64,000 nucleotides of DNA from Pseudomonadales bacterium (GTDB taxonomy: Bacteria; Pseudomonadota; Gammaproteobacteria; Pseudomonadales; Halieaceae): contig JACKNO010000001.1 of NCBI GenBank assembly GCA_024234815.1, forward strand, positions 186,001 to 250,000. The letters are read 5' to 3'. This document shows, piece by piece, positions 1-8,132 of this stretch. A model generated the notes under the pieces. That model ran no database searches. It saw only the letters and a list, made by a program, of their open reading frames with translations, and had not been told where the DNA came from. Each line of letters opens with the position of its first letter. Within the stretch, counting starts at the first letter, position 1. A program made the position numbers and the translations under genes.

Positions 1-1022
1 ATATCATCATGGCGCTGCAACCAGAGGTCGTGGTGCAACCCTGGACCGAAGACCCGACAGCGCAGGTGGACGCAAGGGCGCCAGTACCGGCAAGCCGCAA
101 AGGACTACATGCCGCCACCCTGATGAATATGCAGAAGGTAGCCGACTGCGCGCTACAGGAAGTGCGCAGCCGCAAAGGCGCCATCGCCAGTGGCGTACGC
201 GACCAGATCGAATTCATCGGCGATGACAACCTGAGCAATAAGGACGCGGTAGAGAATCTCGCCGCCATGGCCAATGGCAACAACCACTACGTACACTACG
301 GAATGACATCGGGCCTGGAGGAAGTATTGCCCGGCGTTACTATCCATGTACTGGGCCCCCCCAGCCTGGAGCAGAGCGACCAGGTTCTCAGCCAGCGCTC
401 CCGCGACGCCGATGAGTTCTGGCACTTCCAGGCCGCCGCCGGCCGCAGTGCCGCATCGCAAAAGCGCCTGTTTCCCAAGGCGGATATTTGCAGTACCCGC
501 CAGAAGGGGCGGCTGCCCATAGAAACCCGCTGGTTTCTACCCAGGCTCGACCGAATTCGAGGCGAGCAGTTGTTGCAGATTGTGCGCTCCCTGGATCACG
601 CGATGAATAACACCAGTCTCATTTTGCTGTTCGAGGTGGGGCGTCGCAAATTCCTGTTCGCCGGCGATGCGCAGATCGAAAACTGGGAGTATTGCCTCAA
701 GACGGCAAGCGATCGCCAGTCTGTGCTAAGGCTTCTGGAGGATGTGGATTTTTACAAGGTGGGACATCACGGCAGTCTGAACGCAACGCCGAAAACCCTG
801 TGGAACCTGTTTCGCAAACGCAATAAGACTGACAGCCCGGAGCGCATGTCAACGGTGGTGTCCACCATGGGAGGCAAGCACGGTTCGGACAGCCGCGGCA
901 CCGAAGTACCGCGACGGAAATTAACCGATGCGCTGAAAGAGGAAACTGACTACCTGACAACACAAACCCTTCGCGGCAAAGATGCGTTTTTCCACCAGCA
1001 GGAGTTTGATGCCTGGGTGTGA
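1..1022 (+). CDS. Metallo-beta-lactamase-fold hydrolase, C-terminal part (5' end outside window)
   Basis: The reading frame is open to the left edge, so the true start lies upstream. The first ATG inside the window is at 9 and leaves 337 residues. What is visible fits the C-terminal half of an MBL-fold hydrolase of the ComEC/Rec2-like or RNase Z-like branch: strands with LILLFEVGRRKFLFAGDAQ, followed by the metal-binding segment VGHHGS about 253 residues after that ATG, then a conserved STMGGKHG stretch. The HxHxDH motif expected near the N-terminus is absent, which agrees with truncation by the window edge rather than decay. MBL-fold proteins hydrolyse phosphoesters, beta-lactams or thioesters; the substrate here cannot be told. 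No signal peptide can be judged. A 499-base gap with palindromic elements follows. Confidence 0.7.
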   Translation, partial: IIMALQPEVVVQPWTEDPTAQVDARAPVPASRKGLHAATLMNMQKVADCALQEVRSRKGAIASGVRDQIEFIGDDNLSNKDAVENLAAMANGNNHYVHYGMTSGLEEVLPGVTIHVLGPPSLEQSDQVLSQRSRDADEFWHFQAAAGRSAASQKRLFPKADICSTRQKGRLPIETRWFLPRLDRIRGEQLLQIVRSLDHAMNNTSLILLFEVGRRKFLFAGDAQIENWEYCLKTASDRQSVLRLLEDVDFYKVGHHGSLNATPKTLWNLFRKRNKTDSPERMSTVVSTMGGKHGSDSRGTEVPRRKLTDALKEETDYLTTQTLRGKDAFFHQQEFDAWV

Positions 1023-1108
1023 TTTGGCGGTCCGTTTTTTTGTTCGGGGTATTAGCCTGGCAATCAGATCGCGGTTGATAGCGAGACATCGGGTTCGTTC
1101 CTGCTATC

Positions 1109-1181
1109 GGCTCTGACCGGGAAAGCGTTTTCGCCCGCTTCCCCGATACTTGCGAACAAAAACGCTTTCCCGCCCAGAGCC
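1109..1181. repeat. 73-bp palindromic element, copy A
   Basis: Two 23-bp arms (1109-1131 and 1159-1181) are inverted complements with two mismatches; the inner 13 bp are perfect. The 27-base centre contains, in reverse orientation, the 18-bp core found again at 1262-1279 and 1360-1377. The element is the same length as copy C, but the arm sequences of A and C are unrelated. No family is recognised. Confidence 0.7.
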
Positions 1182-1232
1182 TTTACTGCGGCATTTGCGT
1201 AAGACATTGCTCTGATTTCGAGTCTCAAACGA

Positions 1233-1279
1233 GGGTGCGGACACCAGAAGTGCAATTCGTTCGCAAGTATCGGGGAAGC
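1233..1279. repeat. Half palindromic element, copy B
   Basis: This 47-bp stretch is a diverged direct repeat of 1331-1377: same leading 10 bp, a left arm with a few substitutions, and the identical 18-bp core at 1262-1279. The sequence to the right (acattccataaccc) does not complement the left arm, so the copy keeps only half of the palindrome. Confidence 0.65.
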
Positions 1280-1332
1280 CACATTCCATAACCCACACGC
1301 AACATCAATCTCATTGCCAGCACGCAACCAGG

Positions 1333-1405
1333 GTGCGGACGTCAGGAGTACAATTCGTCCGCAAGTATCGGGGAAGCGGGCGAATTGTACTCCTGGCGGC
1401 CGGAC
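1333..1405. repeat. 73-bp palindromic element, copy C
   Basis: Arms at 1333-1357 and 1381-1405 are 25 bp with three mismatches; the innermost 15 bp are perfect complements. The centre 1358-1380 carries the 18-bp core shared with copies A and B. It lies about 115 bp upstream of the hydrolase start at 1522, with no T-run after it, so it is not a simple intrinsic terminator. The rest of the 1023-1521 gap shows nothing else I can identify. Confidence 0.7.
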
Positions 1406-1521
1406 CCGCTGGCAACAGCACCAAACTAACTGCCAGCACCCCCCAAATGGCAAGGATGACTTGTCGTACACTGACAGGTATCTTGCGCGGTACAAAAACC
1501 ACTTCCCCCCGCGGAGATACA

Positions 1522-2553
1522 ATGAGAACCGTGATCCTCACCTTCCTGCTCCTGGCCGCATCTTCAAGCTACGCCCAACCCAAAATGCAACAAGGTTTCG
1601 ACCCGATGGGCCCGCAGATAAAAACACTGCAGTCCGCCTCCTCGGGGCGAACCATAGCCTACATTGACGAGGGTGAAGCAGACTGGCGCCCGGTGGTATT
1701 TGTCGGTGGCGGTGGCACCAGTGGCCGGGTATTCGCTCTCATGGAATTTCTGCGCACCACCCGCGAAAACATGAAACTGCGCTTTATCTCCGTCGAACGC
1801 AACGGCTTTGGGATAACCGCGTATGACAGCGAGCTTGGCTACGCGGACTACGCCGATGATGTGCGCGAAGTGCTCACACAGCTGGGTGTCACACACTTCA
1901 GCCTGTTCGCCATATCCGGCGGTGGCCCCTACTCCGCCGCCATCGCGGCCAGAAACCCCGGGCGCCTCGATTCAGTGCACCTGGCGTCAGCCCTGACCTT
2001 TTTCGACCCCGCCGCGCTGGAATGCCAGGTGCCGGCCCAGGCGTTGACGTTTTACACCCACAACCCCATGGACTGGTTCGCGTTTCCCGCGGACAGCCCC
2101 GTGCACGGTATTCCGGGGTTCCAGGACGCGGCCTTCGACGACGCCGCCAGAACCTTCAATATGGGCGGGCAGGTCGGGGACCCCGAGGCGCTGTACCACG
2201 AACTGCAGTTGTACTGCCTGAACCAGAGCCTGCCGGACCTCGCCGCCGTTTCGGCGCCCGTGTTTCTTTACTATGGCGGGGCCGATGACACCACGCCGCC
2301 GGACACGCACCTCGGCCGCTGGAAGCGCGCCTATTCCAATGCAACGGTCAAAACCCGGCTCTACCCGGGAGAAGGGCACGATGTACAGTACCGGCACTTC
2401 GACCAGATACTCGTGGACATGGCGGGCTGGGGCGACCGGGTTGTGGTCTGCGACCGCAAGGGAAAGACCAGGCTGGTCAAGGAAAAGCAGCAGCAGAAAG
2501 TGATCGCCAAGGGCGGCTCACTGGGCATTTGCGCCTGGCGGACCACGCCCTGA
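1522..2553 (+). CDS. Exported alpha/beta-fold hydrolase
   Basis: A 343-residue protein with a Sec signal peptide (MRTVILTFLLLAASSSYAQ, cut after AYA/SYA-like site), so it should act in the periplasm or outside. The frame is open further upstream, but the ATG at 1522 is chosen because GGAG lies at 1513-1516 and the signal peptide starts there. The fold is shown by the oxyanion stretch VFVGGGGTSG, the nucleophile elbow AISGGGPY (Ser in A-I-S-G-G, a variant of GxSxG), an acid loop GGADDTTPPD and the late histidine in GEGHDVQYRH. Catalytic triad Ser-Asp-His is therefore complete. Substrate is unknown; esterases, peptidases and haloalkane dehalogenase relatives share this layout. It converges on the SDR gene at 2669. 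A gene of this kind with GGG after the Ser resembles proline iminopeptidase/lipase-type enzymes, but this is a weak guess. Confidence 0.8.
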   Translation: MRTVILTFLLLAASSSYAQPKMQQGFDPMGPQIKTLQSASSGRTIAYIDEGEADWRPVVFVGGGGTSGRVFALMEFLRTTRENMKLRFISVERNGFGITAYDSELGYADYADDVREVLTQLGVTHFSLFAISGGGPYSAAIAARNPGRLDSVHLASALTFFDPAALECQVPAQALTFYTHNPMDWFAFPADSPVHGIPGFQDAAFDDAARTFNMGGQVGDPEALYHELQLYCLNQSLPDLAAVSAPVFLYYGGADDTTPPDTHLGRWKRAYSNATVKTRLYPGEGHDVQYRHFDQILVDMAGWGDRVVVCDRKGKTRLVKEKQQQKVIAKGGSLGICAWRTTP

Positions 2554-2668
2554 TTCGTGCGGACTGACAGGCGGGCTCCAGGTTCCGGCGGGGGCGCCCT
2601 GGATAATCGACGCCGCGAACCCAGGAACGGTTCCCGGTGCGGGTCGCCCGCCGGGAATCGCTGGTGTA

Positions 2669-3493
2669 TCAGGTATCCGTAATGACAGCATGCTGGTGGT
2701 TGATGGAGGTACCGCCATCCACCGGTATCACCGCGCCGCTCGTGTAGGCTCCCGCCCGCCCGCTAAGGTAGACCGCGATCCCGGCCATCTCCTCGGCCTT
2801 GCCCACGCGCCCGAGCAGGCTGTTGCCCTCAATCTCCTGCCGCCGGTTTTCAAAGACGTGATCCGTCATCCTGCTGGGAAAGAAACCGGGCGCTATCGCG
2901 TTAACCGTAATCCGGCGGCGGCCTAGTTCCACCGCGAGGTGGCGGGTGAGATGGTGCACCGCCGCCTTGCTGGTGGTATAGGCGTAGTTGCCCATGCCGT
3001 GGACCGTGGGAATGTGCAGGCCCTCCATCGAGCCGATGTTGATAACACGGGCGGGGTCTTCCGGCGTTGCAGCCGCCTCCAGCAACGGTGTCAGGTCGCG
3101 CGTGAGGGCGAACATCGCCGTCACGTTGACGCGCATTACCTTGTCAAAGGCCGATTCCGGGAAACTCTCGTAATCCGCACCCCAGGCAGTGCCTGCATTG
3201 TTTACCAGGATATCCAGGCGCGGCTCAGCGGCAGCTAATTGCTCGCACAGCTGGCGCCTGCTGTCGGGGTCGGAGACATCCCCGGGCAACGCGACACACT
3301 CGCCGTACTGGCCGAGCTCCGCCGCCGCGTCCTTACAGGCCTGCGCCTTGCGGGCGGAGATATAGACCCGCGCCCCGGCCTGCAGCAGGCCCTGGCTGAT
3401 CATGTAGCCGATTCCCCGGGAGCCACCGGTCACGAGGGCCACCTTGCCCTCCAGGGAGAACAGGTGCTGGATGTCGAGGCTGCTATCAGACAC
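2669..3493 (-). CDS. SDR family oxidoreductase
   Basis: A 274-residue classical short-chain dehydrogenase/reductase with no export signal, so cytosolic. Seen: the dinucleotide-binding TGGSRGIG at residues 22-29, NNAG, the catalytic Ser in INIGSMEG, the YxxxK pair in NYAYTTSK, and the C-terminal IPVDGGTS characteristic of the FabG-like classical group. Length is usual for the family. The family uses NAD(H) or NADP(H) to interconvert an alcohol and a ketone; the acidic-residue pattern after strand 2 (SARKAQ, with basic residues) suggests NADP(H), which is an inference. The alignment with acyl-CoA-linked or quinone-modifying SDRs is too general to choose a substrate. It is a lone gene, convergent with the hydrolase at 1522 and followed upstream by the korAB operon on the same strand 130 bases away. 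Confidence 0.85.
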   Translation of the reverse strand: MSDSSLDIQHLFSLEGKVALVTGGSRGIGYMISQGLLQAGARVYISARKAQACKDAAAELGQYGECVALPGDVSDPDSRRQLCEQLAAAEPRLDILVNNAGTAWGADYESFPESAFDKVMRVNVTAMFALTRDLTPLLEAAATPEDPARVINIGSMEGLHIPTVHGMGNYAYTTSKAAVHHLTRHLAVELGRRRITVNAIAPGFFPSRMTDHVFENRRQEIEGNSLLGRVGKAEEMAGIAVYLSGRAGAYTSGAVIPVDGGTSINHQHAVITDT

Positions 3494-3623
3494 GGTATTT
3501 ATATCCTCTCAAGTTGAACACGATTAGCGGGCAATCAAAGATACGCTAACCGGGGATGGTAGGGCATAGCGTAGCACACGGCGGGAGGGGGAACGGCGGT
3601 GGCGGTTGCGGTATCCGGTCCGG

Positions 3624-4145
3624 CTACTCCGGCATATGGGGGTCATCGTCTTCCTCCCACAGGTGCGGGTGGTCTGCCGGCTGTTCCGCCATGAGTCGCT
3701 CAAGTTCGGCCACGTGGCTCGACTCCTCCGCGGCGAAGCTGCGGGCAACTTCGGCGGTTTCCACGTCCTCGCAGTTATCCGCGTAGTCGCTGTAATAGGC
3801 CCGGGCGGCCCGTTCATTGTCCAGTGCGAGTTGCATCGCCTGGCGCAGGCTCATGCGATAGTGCAGCGCCTCGTAGCTGGTGGTCTCCGGAGCTTCGGCA
3901 TCGGGCCAGTCAAACTCCCAGGCCTTGAGATCGGGCAGGGTCATGTCGGCGGCGAGTTCAGCCACCTCCTCCAGGTGGCGGCCGGCCTCGTCAACCATGC
4001 GGCGGAAAAAGTCAGCCACCGGTATGTTGCGGTGCTCCCTCATGGATTCCGCCAGTTCCTCGTAACGCTCCTGCGCCTCCGTTTCCAGCTCCGCGGAATG
4101 TGCGAGAAAAAGTGCCATTTGCTTGTTCAAGCCGGTATCTCCCAT
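3624..4145 (-). CDS. Ferritin-like (rubrerythrin-type) di-iron protein
   Basis: A 173-residue, strongly acidic, all-helical protein. Its start is set at the ATG (4145-4143) because the upstream korB stop ends two bases earlier, so the genes are translationally linked. Helices carry the ferritin-like pattern: LETEAQERYEELAESM, DEAGRHLEEVAEL, DNERAARAYYSDYA and AAEESSHVAELERL. The last has a clean ExxH (E-S-S-H); in the second helix the glutamate is four rather than three residues before the histidine, so that metal site may be altered. No rubredoxin Cys4 domain is present. Ferritin-like proteins of this size bind a di-iron centre and are tied to oxidative-stress defence or iron handling. Placement behind an oxygen-sensitive Fe-S enzyme suggests a protective or electron-accepting role, which is inference. 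The C-terminus ends in an acidic EEDDDPH tail. Confidence 0.7.
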   Translation of the reverse strand: MGDTGLNKQMALFLAHSAELETEAQERYEELAESMREHRNIPVADFFRRMVDEAGRHLEEVAELAADMTLPDLKAWEFDWPDAEAPETTSYEALHYRMSLRQAMQLALDNERAARAYYSDYADNCEDVETAEVARSFAAEESSHVAELERLMAEQPADHPHLWEEDDDPHMPE

Positions 4146-4147
4146 GG

Positions 4148-4984
4148 TTACACACTGAAGGATGCCGCCAGCGAAGCCAGCGCTGTTTCGTCCACCGCGG
4201 TCTCCCCGACCGGGGGCCAGGTCGGGCGTTCCTCGCGGTAAAGCAGGCCGGTCTGGAAACCGTCCTCGTGCAGGAACTGCTTCGCCGCCGCGTCGGCGTC
4301 GGCCAGCGGCGGCCCATCCATCTCGCTGACGACGGCCTTCCAGTCGGTCTGCTCCGGACAGAAAGTGATGCACTGGGACATCACGTGCAGAAAACTGAAG
4401 CCGGGAAACTCCACCGCCTCGGCTATGAGTTTCGCGATCTGGTTGGGATTGCCAGAATAGCCCCGACCTATCCATGGCGCGCCGGAGGCCAGCGCCAGGG
4501 CTGCGGGCTTGAACGGGCGAACGCCGGGGCCATGGGGGGTGAGCTTGCTGTGGTCCCAGTCCATCGGCGTGGTGGGAGATGCCTGGCCCTTGGTCATCCC
4601 GTAGACCTCGTTGTCCATGGCGATGTAGGTCATGTTGACGTTGCGACGGCAGGCGTGGATGAAATGATTGCCGCCGATGGAAAAGCCGTCACCGTCGCCA
4701 CCGAGCGCGAGCACCGTGAGGTCCGGTCGCGCCACCTTGAGGCCCTGGGCGATGGCGAGACCGCGGCCGTGCACGCCGTGGAACCCGTAACTGTCCACAT
4801 AGGCCGGAAGGCGCGAGGAGCAGCCGATACCGGAAACCAGCACCGTGTCGTCCTTGTCTATGCCCAGGGCGGCCATGGCCTTGGTGATGGCGTTCAGTAC
4901 CGAGAAATGCCCACAGCCGGGGCACCAGATCGGTTTGACATCGGACTTGAAATCCCTGGCCTTGAGCGGAATTGCCTGCATCAT
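4148..4984 (-). CDS. korB: 2-oxoacid:ferredoxin oxidoreductase, beta subunit
   Basis: A 278-residue TPP-binding subunit. The start is the first of two ATGs (4984-4982), which overlaps the korA stop in an ATGA arrangement, so the two are coupled. Seen: the [4Fe-4S]-ligand segment WCPGCGHF near the N-terminus, a further Cys at GIGCSSR, the Mg-TPP motif GGDGDGFSIGGNH, NEVYGMTKGQASPTTP, and a late Cys pair in SQCITFCPEQ. These are hallmarks of the KorB/PorB beta chain that decarboxylates a 2-oxoacid to acyl-CoA and passes electrons to ferredoxin. Length matches the family. With the fused alpha-gamma subunit next door it forms the two-subunit (alpha-gamma)2-beta2 type known from Halobacteria, actinobacteria and some aerobic proteobacteria. 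2-Oxoglutarate is the likeliest substrate, but pyruvate or branched-chain acids cannot be excluded. Confidence 0.9.
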   Translation of the reverse strand: MMQAIPLKARDFKSDVKPIWCPGCGHFSVLNAITKAMAALGIDKDDTVLVSGIGCSSRLPAYVDSYGFHGVHGRGLAIAQGLKVARPDLTVLALGGDGDGFSIGGNHFIHACRRNVNMTYIAMDNEVYGMTKGQASPTTPMDWDHSKLTPHGPGVRPFKPAALALASGAPWIGRGYSGNPNQIAKLIAEAVEFPGFSFLHVMSQCITFCPEQTDWKAVVSEMDGPPLADADAAAKQFLHEDGFQTGLLYREERPTWPPVGETAVDETALASLAASFSV

Positions 4985-6705
4985 GATTCCATCACCTCCA
5001 CTACCGCCTGCGCGATATTCTCCGGGGCCAGCGGCACGGGTCCCGCCATGGCATAGCTGTGCAGCGGCTGCTGGAAATCCATTTGCCCCCGCAGGTAATG
5101 GAACAGCTGCCTGCTGTGATTCTGTTCTATCACCACGGCCAGGGAACAACCCTCCAGCGCGGCAGCGAGGGCAGCGCTCTGCAGCGGCGCCAGCAGCCGG
5201 AGACTGACTACGCGGGTAGACACGCCCTGCTGCGCCAACCGTTCGGCCGCCTCGGCCACCGCGGCCGAACTGGATCCAAAACTGACCAGGCCTACCTGGC
5301 CCTCTCCGGAAACTGCGGCCCAATCATCGCCATAATTGAAGTCGGTCAACTTGTTCTGGCGCTTCGCCAACTGCGCCTGGTGGTCTGACTGGCGGGCCGA
5401 GGGCGTACCCTTCTCACTGTGTTCGAGACCGTCGGCGGTGAAACGTCGATTCCTGTCGCCGGGATAAGCGACGCCGGAGACGCCATCGTCAGTGAGCCTG
5501 TACCGCAGGTACTCGCCGCCCCCCGCATCCGTCGCCTCTGCTTCCACGGCGGGCTCCGGGGGAAACGGCTCACAGCGCCGGGGTTCCGAGACGATAGCCG
5601 TCGACTGGCCGATGAACTGGTCGGACAGCACAATCGCGGGGGTCTGCAGTCGCTGTGCCAGCTGCACTGCCCAACCGGTGGTGAACACGCAATCGGCGAT
5701 ATCCAGCGGCGCAAGTACCAGGTGCGGCGCATCCCCGTGCAGGCCGTAGAGCGCGATGTTCAGGTCGCTCTGTTCCGACTTGGTGGGTATTCCGGTGGAG
5801 GGCCCCCCGCGCATCACGTTGAAGATAGTCACCGGGGTCTCACTGGCAATCGCCAGGCCGATACTCTCGGTCATCAGCGCAAGCCCGGGACCCGAGGTGG
5901 CGGTAAAAGCCGGTACGCCACCGAAAGCCGCGCCTATGGTCATATTGATAGCGGCCAGTTCGTCTTCCGCCTGCAGCAATTGCCCCCCAACCTGTTCGAG
6001 GCCGCCCGCCATCCATTCCAGCACATCGGAGGCCGGTGTTATGGGGTAGGCGGCAACGAAGCGTATGCCGGACTCCAGCGCGCCCAGGCCCGCAGCCTGG
6101 TTGCCGCTCAGGTACCAGCTGCCCGCAGCTCCCAGGGCGGGCACCGGCAACCGGCAGGCCGGCTCCCTGGCGGCGCCGTGCTCTATGCAGGCAGTGGCGG
6201 CATCCCGGTATGCCTCCGGTTTGTTCGCCAGCTTTTGCAGGGCGAGCTCGACCATGCTGGCTGTCGGCAGCCCCAGCAATCTGCCGAGAACCCCCAGTGC
6301 CAGCATATTGATGCGACCCTGCGGGTGGCAGGCAGCAGCCAACTCGGCAAATGGCAGGTGAACCAGGTGCGGTTTTGCCGCTGCGACAGCGGCCGGCAGT
6401 TCCTGGCCCTCGTCGCACAGTACCCAGCTTTCAGGCTTCAGGCCTATTTCATCCTCGAAGCGGGAAAAATTGTCCCAGTCCAGGGCCACCACCACGTCGT
6501 AATGCCCGGCGGCCGTATAGCGTTCACTGTCGGTGAGCTTCAGTAGCGCGGCCGATTCGCCGCCGCGTATCTGCGGCCCATAGGCCTTGCGCAGGAGACC
6601 CCTGCCGCCCTCGCGCGCCCAGGCCTGCAACAGCAATTCACCGCAGGAAATTACGCCGGCGCCGCCGGCGCCGGTTATGGCTATGGACAGGTGGTGTTCA
6701 CTCAT
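4981..6705 (-). CDS. korA: 2-oxoacid:ferredoxin oxidoreductase, fused gamma-alpha subunit
   Basis: A 574-residue fusion. Residues 1 to about 180 form the gamma domain (ITGAGGAGVISCGELL near the start, then AYGPQIRGGES, which contacts CoA in related enzymes); from about residue 190 the alpha domain follows (GNQAAGLGAL, AAYPITPASDVLEW, ATSGPGLALMTE, RGGPSTGIPTKSEQSD), the pyrimidine-binding half of the TPP site. The ATG at 6705 is chosen because the gamma Rossmann motif begins about ten residues later; a longer frame upstream adds only unlike sequence. The stop overlaps the korB start by four bases. Together with korB and the ferritin-like gene it makes a three-gene operon. The enzyme would yield succinyl-CoA and reduced ferredoxin and could run beside or instead of the NAD-linked dehydrogenase complex in the TCA cycle; this is family knowledge, not proof for this strain. 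Confidence 0.9.
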   Translation of the reverse strand: MSEHHLSIAITGAGGAGVISCGELLLQAWAREGGRGLLRKAYGPQIRGGESAALLKLTDSERYTAAGHYDVVVALDWDNFSRFEDEIGLKPESWVLCDEGQELPAAVAAAKPHLVHLPFAELAAACHPQGRINMLALGVLGRLLGLPTASMVELALQKLANKPEAYRDAATACIEHGAAREPACRLPVPALGAAGSWYLSGNQAAGLGALESGIRFVAAYPITPASDVLEWMAGGLEQVGGQLLQAEDELAAINMTIGAAFGGVPAFTATSGPGLALMTESIGLAIASETPVTIFNVMRGGPSTGIPTKSEQSDLNIALYGLHGDAPHLVLAPLDIADCVFTTGWAVQLAQRLQTPAIVLSDQFIGQSTAIVSEPRRCEPFPPEPAVEAEATDAGGGEYLRYRLTDDGVSGVAYPGDRNRRFTADGLEHSEKGTPSARQSDHQAQLAKRQNKLTDFNYGDDWAAVSGEGQVGLVSFGSSSAAVAEAAERLAQQGVSTRVVSLRLLAPLQSAALAAALEGCSLAVVIEQNHSRQLFHYLRGQMDFQQPLHSYAMAGPVPLAPENIAQAVVEVMES

Positions 6706-6985
6706 AAACGCATTCTTCGTTCGGCTATGCCGTACAGCATACCGTGAGCGGGGAAATACGAAAAACAGCTGCACGGATTTCCGGTATTTACTTGCGCCAG
6801 CTCAATGGAACAGGGCAGGCTTGGCGGCAGGGATATCCCGGATTCCACAATGTTACTATAGGGGCGACCAACGGTGCGGCGCCTTGCGGGGCGACGCGGC
6901 AACTATTTATGGTCCAGCACGGCAGCTTGCTCGTAAACACTGACAAAGCTGCCTATGCTGGCAAAAACCCAAAGCGGAGCAAGTA

Positions 6986-8128
6986 ATGAAACAGCTTGGC
7001 AGCATATTTTTCCTGGCATTCGCGCTCGCTGGCACGAACGGCCTGGCCGCCGACTTTGCGCCACCCGATCCCCGGGTAAAGACCATCGTCGAGGAACTGG
7101 ACCTGCAACGTGCGGACACGCCCATGCGCAGCAACCCCGCCTGGAAACCGAGGCGGGTAGTCGTCAGCATGCCCGCGGGCGTGGCCCAGCAGATGCCGGA
7201 ACTGGAAGCGCTGTTGCGCAGCGCCGCAGGCGAGATTGACCTGGTAATCGACACCTCCACCATGGTGCCCAGCGCCGAGACGCTGGCGGACGCGGACGGC
7301 TTTATCGGCCTTTGCTCCGGCGCCGCCCTCGAAAACGCGTCGCCCAGCCTGTTGTGGGTGCACAATTACTCCGCCGGCATGGAAAATTGCACCGGCCTGC
7401 CGACACAGCTGACCGAGGGGCGGGTGTTTACCAACAGCAAACGCCTTGCCGGCCCGGCCATCGCCGAGCACGCGATTGCCATGCTGCTTTCGTTGTCGAC
7501 CGGACTCCCCACCTACCAGCGGGCGCAGGTGGAGAATCGCTGGGACCGCTCCAGGGCGGCAGGCCCGAAATTCGGGGAACTGCGCGGCAAGAGCCTGCTG
7601 GTGGTAGGGCTGGGCGGCATCGGTACCGAGATCGCCTGGCGCGCCAACAGCCTGGGCATGGAGGTATTGGCCACACGCAACTCTGTGCGGGAGGGGCCTG
7701 ATTTCATCGAATATGTCGGCCTGCCCGAAGAACTGCCGCTGCTCGCCAGCAAGGCGGATGTGGTGGTGAATGCATTGCCGTTGACTGACCAGACCACCGG
7801 AATTTTCGACAAGGCGTTTTTTGAAAGCATGAAACCCGGCGCCATCTTTATCAGCGTGGGTCGCGGCGCCAGCACCGTGACAGACGCGCTGCTCGCGGCC
7901 CTGGAGTCGGGCAAACTCTACGGCGCGGGGCTGGATGTCACCGACCCGGAGCCCCTGCCTTCCGACAGCCCCCTGTGGCAGATGAGCAATGTCATCATCA
8001 CGCCGCACGTGTCCGCTTCAAGCCCTGGCAGCAGGGAACGCACCGCCGTGATTGCCGCCGAGAACCTGCGCCGCTACATCGATGGCGGATACCTGCTGAA
8101 CGTGGTTAACATGCAGGCTGGCTATTGA
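6986..8128 (+). CDS. Exported D-2-hydroxyacid dehydrogenase-like protein
   Basis: A 380-residue protein of the D-isomer-specific 2-hydroxyacid dehydrogenase family with a Sec signal peptide (MKQLGSIFFLAFALAG...GLAA, residues 1-22). ATG 6986 is backed by GGAG at 6975-6978. The NAD-binding Rossmann motif is VVGLGGIGTEIA; the catalytic set is present: Arg in SVGRGAST, Glu in DVTDPEPLP and His in ITPHVSASSPG. The family reduces 2-oxoacids with NAD(P)H in the cytosol, so an export signal on a complete-looking enzyme is odd: either it is exported folded-free and binds a cofactor outside, or the N-terminus is a membrane anchor. The stop lies only four bases before selO, so the two are probably co-transcribed. 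Related exported proteins occur in marine proteobacteria as far as I recall, but the substrate is unknown. Confidence 0.85.
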   Translation: MKQLGSIFFLAFALAGTNGLAADFAPPDPRVKTIVEELDLQRADTPMRSNPAWKPRRVVVSMPAGVAQQMPELEALLRSAAGEIDLVIDTSTMVPSAETLADADGFIGLCSGAALENASPSLLWVHNYSAGMENCTGLPTQLTEGRVFTNSKRLAGPAIAEHAIAMLLSLSTGLPTYQRAQVENRWDRSRAAGPKFGELRGKSLLVVGLGGIGTEIAWRANSLGMEVLATRNSVREGPDFIEYVGLPEELPLLASKADVVVNALPLTDQTTGIFDKAFFESMKPGAIFISVGRGASTVTDALLAALESGKLYGAGLDVTDPEPLPSDSPLWQMSNVIITPHVSASSPGSRERTAVIAAENLRRYIDGGYLLNVVNMQAGY

Positions 8129-8132
8129 ATCG

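Noticed and set aside
1109..1405. Integron attC sites
   Set aside because: The arms pair, but the conserved R/L core boxes (RYYYAAC and GTTRRRY) of attC are absent, and no integrase or cassette array is in the window.
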